Program-made: the position numbers and the translations under genes
Assembly: GCA_949592205.1 (NCBI GenBank)
Contig: CATIUR010000004.1
Location: 11,545,501-11,609,500, forward strand
Origin: Helichrysum umbraculigerum
Taxonomy: Eukaryota; Streptophyta; Magnoliopsida; Asterales; Asteraceae
Direction of reading: 5' to 3'
Length of the DNA: 64,000 nt
The notes under the pieces: model-generated
Told to the model about the DNA's origin: nothing
The model's input: only the letters and a program-made list of their open reading frames with translations
The model's database searches: none
In this document: positions 51,106-61,635 of the stretch, piece by piece
Layout: every line of letters starts with the position of its first letter
How positions within the stretch are numbered: the stretch's first letter is position 1

Positions 51106-53485
51106 TGTAACACCCGCCAAATTAGGACTAGTAATTAGTGCCTAATCATATGTTAATACATGTAATTAGTTCCTGGTTAGGCTAATTAATGTATCGAATT
51201 ATATATATTGTTGAATATATACGAAAATGCGATTTGATGAAATCCTACGCAATTTAAATCGAATGTATTTCGATTCAATTTAATACAGACGTTGGTGATC
51301 AACTTTATTAAATAACGCTTTTATGTCAAAAAAATATTATTTTGATAATATTTCGTATTCATTCGTATTGTACAAACCAAACTACACGATTTAAAACATT
51401 AAACCGCGCAAACTAAATAAACAAACTTATATTTTATAACTACAATATAAATTAAATTGTAAAATATTTAAATAAAACATCGCGTAATAAATTGTATTTT
51501 GGACTTATAATTAAAATGTAAATTATTATTTAACGTTAAATGACGGAGCAAACGAACACCACACGGGACGCGGGGCGAAAAACTGGAAAAGTGGGGATAA
51601 CCCCCACCTCCCATTTTCTTTCTTCATTTTATCTTCTTTCTTCACTCTCTCTCCCTTTACTTTTCTCTCTAAACAAACAAACCACCAATCCACCTAAATC
51701 GCAAAATACTACGACCAAACGCAACCGGATCATAAATATTTTTAGAGATTCACGACCACCTCGCGACGATCTACAACGCTACCTTTCCGGATTTTCATTT
51801 CGGTAAATTGTAAGTTTCTGACAAAATCCCGAAATCACTCGATTCTTAGTATTTTTCACTTGTGGTTGTTTATATAACATATATATGTCCATTACTAAGT
51901 ATATAACACGATTTCATAGCTTAAAAACGAGTTTAAAACGGATTTTTGGTCGGAATTAACGTTGACAGCCGGATTTCTGGGCTGGTGTTCATCCATGCGA
52001 CACAATCCTTGTGTCGCATGTTGTGTCGTATTTTACCCTTAGTGTCGCACGTTATGTCGTATTTCCCATGTTATGTCGCATAAAATCCCTTGTGTCGTAC
52101 CTTATGTCGTACCAAAGATTTAGTGTCGCAAATCTTGCGACACAACCACTATGTCGCATACCCCATACGACACAATCACTATGTCGCTGTTGAATCAGCA
52201 TTTCGCATCCATGCGACACAACTCTTGTGTCGTATGGACATTGTGTCGCACTCCTATGCGACACAACCTTTGTGTCGCATAATCCATTTAGTGTCGCATG
52301 ATTGTGTCGCATAAAACAGCAGGTTTTCAAATCTCAATTTCACTAAGTGTTGGAACTATATAACCTCAAACCCTTATACGATACGACTTATAAAACACTT
52401 CGGGACACACTTTTAAGTGCAAAACGCCAATTACAAAATAATGATACTTAAAGTTTATTATTCCAAACCCATCACCAACGGGCCGTACACATTTTCAAAC
52501 GCTTAACGAATCAACCAAATCGAAGTAATTTGGACATATATAGTTGTGTAACAACTACAAGGGTGATCTTTTGAGATACCCAATCATGATTATAACCATC
52601 GCGTGTCGTGGACACCCTCAGGTTACAAGTCGTTGGACTTCATTATTCGCTAATCAACTTACGTTTGTTTAAACGCTCTCAGACTCAGGTGAGTCTCATA
52701 GCCCCTCTTTTACTATTTTACTCAGGGGTGTGATATACTGCTCAAACTTTTAACATGTGAACGCAAGTACCAACTTTTCATATACTACATGAGTTTTTCG
52801 AAACTAATCATTTAAAGTCCTCCGTCAGCATAGTTGTTAATACGTTGTAGCGTGAATATTAGTATATGGTACCATATAGGATTGACCCTCCTCGTCCGGG
52901 TTAGCAAGCACTAACCGGGTAAACGGACGTACTAATATTTGGGAAGACGAATGTTGATTAGGCATTCGTGGAGGCACCTCGCCCGGAATTCTCTATAGGG
53001 GACCCGGCCCTCGAGTTAAGCTCAACTATGTGCTCATGGCTGTATACACGATGATTATCATTTAATTGCTGGATGCAATTCATTATTTAATTGCTGGATG
53101 CAATTCATTATTTAAATCTTGAAGTTCATACGATATTACTTGATTTCAAACCTGTGAGCTCACCAGCTTTATAGCTGACCTTTTAGCATATATCGCAGGT
53201 ACCCAGCAGTAGGATGTTTCTGCTTCAGGATTTAGCTCGAGTCAGCATACAGACGATTGAGATTTTCTTGCATTAGTATATTTTGTATAAGTACTTATGT
53301 ACTGAAATCTCATTATATTTAACTCGAGCTATGTAAAGCTTTAAATGTTGTAAACATTTCAATTATCAATATATTTTGTTAAAACGACGCATATAGAGTC
53401 GTTTGCTATTTATCTTTGTGCTTTGTTATTGATTAGTAACACCCAAATCAAGCTTCCGCAAATCATTAAATTTGGGGGTGTTACA
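51106..53485 (+). repeat. Element E 3' LTR
   Basis: 2380 bp; dyad array at 51996-52312. Preceded by TTCTAACAGGGGGAGAA, the purine tract. Confidence 0.95.
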
Positions 53486-53517
53486 AAACATAATTTTAAA
53501 CTCGAATAAAATGTTTC

Positions 53518-54928
53518 TGTTGGGCTAAATTCTATTGAAGATCAAGTGAAGAAATATTCTAAGTGTTTTTGCTCTTATGAAGTTAGTTCTGCTAATTATT
53601 ATTGACAGATTAGTTCTGCTAAGTGGATTTCACTTTCTACCAACTCTGCAACACAAGTACACCTACTGCAGACCATGCTTTCAAGTGTCAGATCATGCTT
53701 TAATAGATTTATTTCCATACATTAATTAGGAAATCTTGTAAAGGACAACTCTATATTTTATAAATAGAGTTTTGTCCTTAGAAGTATGGAAGCTATATAC
53801 TAGGTCTTGCCTTTTAAAGTATTTGTGTTTCCGGTGTAAGTATGTGAGTTTCTATAAATAAAGAAACCCATATACATTTAGTAATGTGTTACCAAGTGAA
53901 GGTAAACCAGAAAGGTTACCTGGTGTGTTTTGCTAGCAATGCACCTGTGTTATCATGATGATGCACATGTGTTTTCTTTATGATGCACCTGTGTTTTCAT
54001 CATGATGCACCTGTGGTAAACCCGATCTCATAACTTGAGATCGTTCCCCATGAATACGCGTATAAAAGAATAGATAGCTCCCTAAGGTTGTGCACAACCC
54101 CGATACAAGTGAAGTGTATCCGTCTTGTTAATGTTTTTAATAAGATTAGGGAGTTGGTGTATCAAAATCTTCTTTGTGTTCTTAATATTGTGCCTATTTA
54201 TGTTCTATTGTGCCTATAGAGTTGTTCTTTTGCTTGGATGATTAAGGGGAGAACTATTCAACATTGGATAGCTGATGGTTGTCAGATCATGCTTTAATAG
54301 ATTTATTTCCATACATTAATTATGAAATCTTGTAAAGGACAACTCTATATTTTATAAATAGAGTTTTGTCCTTAGAAGTATGGAAGCTATATACTAGGTC
54401 TTGACTTTTAAAGTATTTGTGTTTCCAATGTAAGTATGTGGGTTTCTATAAATAAAGAAACCCATATACATTTAGTAATGTGTTACCAAGTGAAGGTAAA
54501 CCAGAACTGGTGTGTTTTGCTAGCAATGCACCTGTCTGTGTTTTCTTTATGATGCACCTGTGTTTTCATCATGATGCATCTGTGGTAAACCCGATCTCAT
54601 AACTTGAGATCGTTCCCATGAATACGCGTATAAAAGAATAGATAGCTCCCTAAGGTTGTGCACAACCCCGATACAAGTGAAGTGTATCCGTCTTGTTAAT
54701 GTTTTTAATAAGATTAGGGAGTTGGTGTATCAAAATCTTCTTTGTGTTCTTAATATTGTGCCTATTTATGTTCTACTTCTTTTGCTTGGATGCTTAAACG
54801 GGATCACACAATTTTCTAGCATTTTCATTATACAAGATTTCCAACTCGTGTTTCCTTAATCAGTTTACATTTTGTCTCATCAAATCTATAGTGTGACATA
54901 AAATTCATGTCACATATTTTTCCCAACA
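53518..54928. mobile_element. Solo LTR with internal tandem duplication
   Basis: Starts TGTTGGG and ends CCCAACA, with a perfect 5-bp duplication GTTTC (53513-53517 and 54929-54933). Only one set of ends is present, so this is a solo LTR rather than a full element. Two tandem blocks of about 590 bp (about 53688-54275 and 54276-54830) share nearly all their sequence, including TATAAATAGAG and TATAAATAAAG boxes and GATGCACCTGTG sub-repeats. No polyprotein remains. A 67-codon frame at 54656 is not convincing. Inserted in intron 7 of OXA1-like copy 3. Confidence 0.8.
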
Positions 54929-55231
54929 GTTTCACATACTCTGCTACAAATTTGGGAAATCAGTAAACATGATGCATCCAACTATGACCTCAAAGTGCCT
55001 TGAGTGAGGCTCGCTTTTAACGCATTTGTGGAATTGTAATGAATAAAAGAAATGAAAATTAGTGTGTTTTTAAACCTGTAATGCCAAGATCCTCAATCTA
55101 CTTAAATCTTTTTACATGACCTTCTTTCAGTTATAAATAAAGTTCCTTCCAATTAACATGATCCGTTTTAGACAAGAAAAAGGCGATTTTTGGTGTTATA
55201 AGTTACTAAATAAGAAGTGTGGAGTATGTAC

Positions 55232-57299
55232 CTTTGGGAAATACGCAGCAAGGGGAACCAGAAGAGCAGCATAAATAGCCCTTATAACTTTTCCGCCAAC
55301 AGCATGATTACCTTTCAAACCTCGTTGCGTGTTACGCTGAGGAACACAACCATGCAGAAGGCATATAAATTATAGATCGATAGTACAAACTAGTTACCCT
55401 TGTGTGCAATGATATCAGTACTTAAATTGGCAAACGGGTCAATAATTGAAGTCAGATACACATAATAGAAGTGTTTAAAGTACGATACACACAATAGATT
55501 CTCGGTCATAGTTTGTTTATATTTCAGGACACTTAAACCATATAAAAACTATTTTCACTCTAGGAGTTTCAACCTGTAACCCGTTCGACCCATTTCACCA
55601 CTTATAATCAAATACCTTTTTTTGACTTATTTGACCAGTTAGAGATAAAAGATAAACCAAACTACCATTTATAAAAATTTATTACAAGTGGGTCAATTTA
55701 TCCACCTCTAAAGTGAAGGCTCATGAATAATGAATGTAACTTCAAAACGTGAGAGAACACTGAATGTATTTCATTACACAAATATATGACTTTTAAGATA
55801 CACACAATTAAGAGCAATAGAAACTACATGTTACCTCTACGGCCATCCAGAATGAATATGCAACCAAACAAGGAAGAACATAGATAGTATCAGGTGTGGT
55901 AAGATCGAGGAACCAAGACGCCCCACCAGTTGTAAAAGATGGAACCTTTTCCACCATGTTCTCAATCTGCAAATGACATGTGTAAAAGATAAAAAACCAG
56001 ATACGGTAACTAAACGATACAATCACTTCTATAATACAAGTAAATTTTAATCATATAATCCATCCTTGAATATAATGTGAACCAAGATTTGACCAATATA
56101 ATATTCTTTACTTACAGCATGAAAAAAAGTAACCAGGATAGGGAGACGGATGAAGATCAAATTCCAATCAGTAAAAGAACCAACACCGCACCTACAAATA
56201 TATGAAACTCCAACGATATTAATCTCATTCAAGAATGCTTATCATCATGGTGGTGAGCAGAAGTTAGAAAAAAAACATACTTCTCACAATAAGAAACATA
56301 GAAAATTGCTTACATTCTATATAATCTCTTCATTTGTTCAACTTCTGTGGGACTCATGCCCTGCCAATGGTGATACAGAAATAACAGAGATAAGTTGAAA
56401 GTTTCACGCGCTAACAAAGTTGAGCTTTTCTATTTACTAGAATAACTGATCTTACTACAAGTTGTATGGTAGAACTAGAGAATCATGCAGACTTAGAAAC
56501 ATGATACTTGGTAGCTAGCTTGATGGAAAAACGAGTTTCAGCATCAAGGTTCGAGTCATGAACAGTTATAAATATGTTACATCAAAGAATTAGATGTTCA
56601 TACCCGATCGTGCAAATCTTTTTTCATCTCTTCAAATTCTTGTCTCATAGTCTGTACAAAATATGCAGATGTGAACATATATGCCCAAATGCTACTTTTT
56701 GAACAAACTACCAACTAAAAAACTGAAAACCTACTTTATAAGTAATGAAATTAACAATCAATCAATCACATAACATATATAATAGGAGTATAGGACTCAC
56801 ATCTAATTTTGCGGTAGCCCTGAGTTGTTTAATCTCGATCGGAAGTAACAACGTATTCATAATGAGAGTCGCTATTGCTATGCTTGCCCACCTGGTACAA
56901 GACAAAATTCTAATCGTTCAACAAAGGTACGTGGTAGCTTAGCAATTGGGGACATGCAGAACAAATCGAAGGTCTAGGATTTGAATCCCAAACCCATACT
57001 TATATACTTAAATCAAACAATATCCTCAATAATATCTAACACAGTTTAAGTATCATAGCTTAAGAATATATATATCTCGTTACCAAATAAGGCCGGTAAA
57101 GATATGAATCCCATCAATAGCATACTGCAAAGCTGCAACAGGTAGCGAAGAATCTGCAGCAGCAGCTGCAACTTCACTTATTGCAGGGGTTTGATTAGAC
57201 ACAAATTCCATAGTTTTATCAACACAAACATCAGCTATATCACTCATAGTTATACCCGTTTCAAAAACCGAAAAATTGCCTATATGATCAGTCATAGTA
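55232..57299 (-). pseudogene. OXA1-like copy 3, exons 1 (3' part) to 7
   Basis: Minus-strand exons: 57299-57084 (partial exon 1, from about MTDHIGNFSVFE to FTGLIW), 56891-56801, 56651-56604, 56360-56314, 56191-56116, 55966-55835, 55336-55232. All have GT-AG borders and open frames. Exons 4 and 7 are each one codon shorter than in copy 2, in frame. Together with exons 8 (43061-43115) and 9 (16691-16758) the reading frame stays open to the final stop. The first about 120 codons, including the start and the presequence, are missing: the sequence right of 57299 belongs to something else. Introns 7 and 8 are now about 12 and 26 kb. Without its 5' end it is almost certainly non-functional as an insertase. 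Confidence 0.82.
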
Positions 57300-57660
57300 A
57301 CCCATTTGATATTATGCAGGTCGTGTCACTTTTGACCCGCCAACACGTTTATCAAGTCACGTTGGCTTTGGGTTGGTTACCGGTTACTATTGAACTGACT
57401 AAAACTACCTAAACTGGTTACCTAAAACACCATACGAATGAGCAATACAAAATTAAAAGTTAACAACAATATTACAGGTTGACTCTTAGTACATCTACGA
57501 GGAGCTGAGACCGTTAATGATAAAGAAGAAAATTATGCATATAGAGAGAAGATTTGTGCATATGAACTTCTTGAAAGCAATTCAGCTGGACCAAAGTATC
57601 TGCTAGTTTTAGAAATAATATGGTAATAATATTAGCAATTCCTAGGTTTCATTAACTTAC
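57300..57660. other. Deletion junction between OXA1-like copies 3 and 4
   Basis: No exon found. The first about 120 bp match neither copy. From about 57445 the sequence (AAAAGTTAACAACAATATT and onward) resembles intron 8 of the other copies. Exon 9 of copy 4, the spacer and the 5' half of copy 3 exon 1 have therefore been lost here. Confidence 0.6.
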
Positions 57661-60424
57661 ATAGTTTAAATAGAAAGTAAAATAAGTTGGAGGCGATGCA
57701 ACCAAAATAGAAAGCCTGCACAAATGTGAAAAGGATCATGAGAACAAAATAGGGATAAGTCCACCGAAATGCAACCAACTTTGGCCCGATATCTATTGTG
57801 TGTAACCAACTAACATGTGGGTGTAAGAATGCAAGTAACTCTCAAAAAGGGTGTTTTAATGTAATTTGCTGACGTGTTGATGACTTGTCAAACTCTCCTG
57901 ATGCCACGTGGCACCTCCGGTTGCCATGTGGCACCTTCAACGAGCAACACGTCAGAAAATTACATTAAAACACCCTTTTTGAGAGTTGGTTGTATTCTTA
58001 CACCCACACGTTAGTTAGTTACACACACTAGATATCGGGCCAAAGTTGGTTGCATTTCGGGGCACTTATCCCAACAAAATATGGGTAATCCAGAAGTGAA
58101 AATTATTGCAATTTTCATGGAAGTGAGAGTGTTGTCTAGTTTAGTAATTAACAACGACATTGTGATATCGTACCTTTGGTATAAATGGCATAACTGGAAT
58201 TAAAATTATAAGATAGCCTGTAAATTTGCCTTCCAACTTAGCATGCTCAAAAGAATTGTTATCTGAACCTGCTTGATCTTTAAGCTGAGGAACACAGCGT
58301 ACCTAAGGTATAATGAAGGCGTCAACTCTAATCACATGTAAAATGATACTACAAACCAATTACCTTTTTTATAGTTTATAAAATAAAATCCTTGTAAATA
58401 TGAAAATATAGGTAGAGTGGAAGATCATAACTTATGAGCTAAACACAAACGTGACAAGAGTGTGTTACACTGAATGTATTACATTTCTCAAATATTCAGT
58501 TTTGAATATACACAGAATCAAGCAAAACAGCTTTATAAAGTACAGTAATTTACAGTAATTGCATACCCAATATGAAAAAAAAGTCAAACAAGGAAGAGCA
58601 AAGTAATCAGCTGTTGTAAGATCCAGGAAAAAACATGGACCACCACTTTTAAAAGATGGAACCTTTTCCACCATGTTCACAATCTGCAAACAAAATGTGT
58701 ATGAGAATAAAAATTAAATAGAAATAGCAATATTAATCCGATCGGTTCCATTTACTTCTTTAAAATGGAAGAAGAGAACTACATCGATAAATTATGGGTG
58801 CACTTTAATCGTGTGTTACAGCACCACAATGTATATTTTTGGTGCATTCGATCATCAAAAATATGTTGTAAATATCACCTCCCTAATGTATATGGCAGTT
58901 TTAACAAATGTAATGGAACATCACCTTTAAAACTAAATACGTAGCATTGAACAAAATGTGAACCTAGCTAGATTAATTAGTAACAGATTAAAAGTGTGTT
59001 ATAATTTACAGCAAAGAGTAGCTGAACATGACAGCAAGCTCAAATGTGACACCCACCAGTAAGCGATATCTGGTAGAAGATATCAAGTGCCAAAAATATT
59101 CAAGTTATTCCATAAATCTAAACAATCATGGTACGTGCTGAATGGAAATAAGAAAGCTAAACCTGATATTCTCTTTGTGAGGCGTTGTAAGCTGATCAGG
59201 CTATTTCAATAAGAACAGAGATAAGTAATATTAATCTTTAAAAAGTTAATAGTATTTATCTGCCTTAGGAATCAGTTGACAACAATTAAATAGATCGAAC
59301 AATACTAGGGGCACATGAATGTCATAAATGCATATGACCTTCTTCATCCTTGAATGATTATCATGACCAAAAGTTATGTAATAGCATTGAAGAAAATATA
59401 GATTCAAAAGAATTGTGCATGTTTGCTTGATGAAAGAAAAAATTGTTTCAACTTAGCTCAAAAACAGTTGTGTCAGCTTCAAAGAAGTTTGATTTCAAAA
59501 TCTGTGTAAAAAATGCAAGATGTGAACAAATTAATGCTACTTTTGAACAAACGATTAAATAGAAACATAGCTCGACTTTCTAAGCAATAACAATCAATCA
59601 CAGGACATAGAATATAAATTACTGAAGATTTATGAAGGTGGACAGAGCAGAACTAACTGCTTCTAATTTTTTGCAAAGCCTCAACCGATGAATAGAAATA
59701 GGAAATTGCAAGGTGTTGATAATGAGCGTCGTTATAACAATGCTTGACCACCTGACAGATATCGAAAGACATACATTATTAATACTACATATATATGTAC
59801 CTGAAGGAGTATAATGGTATCCTAGAGGAAAAAAGTACAAAATGTAGACTAAAAATATGAGTGATGGATGCTTTTAAGCATGTGAATATCCCATGTTCAG
59901 AAAACATCAAAATACACTCTTCAATTATATCACAAAAAAGTATGATTACACATGAGCAACATTAACAAAATCATACAAGCTAGTATATGTTTTAGCCTTT
60001 TTAGGATATCTAATTACCAATTGAATCCCGTACAGTTATGAACACCATCAATGGCATACTGCACAGCTGCAACTGGTAACCAAGAGTCTGCAGCTGCAGC
60101 AGCAACTTCACTAACGGCTGCAGAAGCTTGCGTAGATACATTTCTTGCTAACAATAATCCACTTATTCTCATTGGTGCCTGAAGATAAAACTGAGGCCAT
60201 TTTGGATCTCGAAAACTCACACTTCTACTGCCTACATCAATAATCCCTAAAGTGTTGGTGTAATTACGGAAGACACCATACGTTCGAGTTTGGAGAAAAC
60301 TCTTCGCTTTATCATTTGAATGCTAATTTTTAAGATCGTCATGGTGATTGAGAAATGATAAAGGTGTACATCGTTGTTGAGCGATAAGTCTAGCCCTTGT
60401 AATGACTCTACTCCTGTATGCCAT
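57661..60424 (-). pseudogene. OXA1-like copy 4 (decayed)
   Basis: Recognisable minus-strand exons: exon 1 60424-60018 (MAYRSRVITRARLIAQQ ... ARNVSTQ ... DSWLPVAAVQYAIDGVH), exon 2 59751-59661, exon 6 from 58683 (MVEKVPSFKSGG), exon 7 58284-58174, exon 8 57715-57661. Exon 1 carries an in-frame TAG at 60323-60325. The exon 2 donor has GC instead of GT. Exons 3-5 are truncated or unrecognisable (only pieces near 59510, 59190 and 59035). Exon 9 is absent. A 321-bp MITE sits in intron 7. Clear pseudogene; an ATG after the stop could allow only a short protein. Confidence 0.85.
57752..58072. mobile_element. Mutator-like MITE in copy 4 intron 7
   Basis: 321-bp foldback with GGGATAAGT...ACTTATCCC ends. 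Long arms share CGAAATGCAACCAACTTTGG and AAAAGGGTGTTTTAATGTAA. The flanking 9-bp duplication AACAAAATA is perfect (57743-57751 and 58073-58081). The loop contains CACGTGGCACC and CATGTGGCACC repeats. No coding capacity. Confidence 0.85.
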
Positions 60425-61318
60425 TGATTTAATTTGATTTTTTGTGGATTAAGATTCACAAAAGTATCCCTTATTCAGATTTTAATTAAACATAATAATA
60501 TATGCATGCATGAAGATGATCAATCGTCGGATGGTTGATATATAGCCGTGAAAGAAGATCACTTATTTGGTGGAAAAGATGTGGAATACTAGTTTAGGAG
60601 GATATATATAGAGTGTATGTTTATGGTTAAGCGTGTTTATTTGATTAACAAGCCAGCTGAAATTTAGGAAAATTAAAATTACTTATACATAAACTTTTAT
60701 GGTACATGTTATTTATCCCCTTTCCTTTTTATAATAACTAGGAGTGTCATAATCCCGACATGACCCAAAATTGAACGCTATTAAACCTATTAGAAGAGGG
60801 TCTAAAAGGGTTAAAAAATTGTAATAGTTATCTACGTTAACCCTATTAATCAATTAATCTGAATGCTTATTAAGGTAGGTTTTAAGGGTTAAAAGGAATA
60901 TTCTCGGTCAGGTACGGGTTTGACCCGATTAATACGATTCAGCCTTGTCCCATTTTTTCGATGTAATATATAAAGGTACCAAGGACTACTAAGCCTAAAG
61001 TGAAAAGGCCTATAACAAAGGTGCTCAGGGGAGTACGGAAATAATCTCAACAAATATTAATCTTCTAGACATAATCAGCTAAAAATTAATCGAAAAAGAT
61101 GTAACATTGTAACTGTTGATATGGTCGAAAATAACAAACCGTTTGAATTGTTAAGTTTCATATGTGGGTTGGCATTGCTAAATCACATATCAGCTCATCA
61201 ACATATCCCAAACAGACGTAATTCTCAACGCAAAATCAAATTGTAAATGCATTATCTTCTAATATAATCATCTCAATAGATAAATTTATACTAAAAGAAA
61301 TTCCTGCAACTAAAACTC
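60425..61318. other. Spacer between OXA1-like copies 4 and 5
   Basis: Upstream region of copy 4, then from about 60985 the conserved downstream module (CAACAAATATTAATC, AATCAGCTAAAAATTAATCG, TTGGCATTGCTAAATCACAT) that lies 3' of every copy. Nothing else recognised. Confidence 0.55.
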
Positions 61319-61499
61319 TCAATCTCCATAGTTACAAGTGCCAAAAGAATAGATAAACCATAGAGGGGTTAGGTTGATTTTGGGTCTTCTGAAGTTGGCT
61401 TCTGAGTTTAAAGAAGTAACACTTTGATCAGTAGTTGTTGTAGGCTTGTTTCTCCAGATTGTACATTGTTGTTGGAATACTTGGTCTTTTTTCGTACTA

Positions 61500-61594
61500 A
61501 ACAAAAAGAAATAATTAGTTAAGATGTAATATTGGATTAGTGTAGATGTGAGTGTGTATCAATTTCATAAAGTTCAAATAAACCAACAAGAAGC

Positions 61595-61635
<41 letters not shown>

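Larger units (their letters stand above)
43140..53485 (+). mobile_element. Element E: full-length Ty3/Gypsy chromovirus
   Basis: In intron 7 of OXA1-like copy 3, with a perfect 5-bp duplication AAACA (43135-43139 and 53486-53490). LTRs are 2380 bp each (43140-45519 and 51106-53485), with about nine substitutions seen between them. Primer-binding site TGGTATCAGAGCC at 45523-45535; purine tract at 51095-51105. The internal region is very close to element B in protein sequence, including the extra upstream ORF, but the LTR dyad array uses a different word. It lies in opposite orientation to B. Confidence 0.96.
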
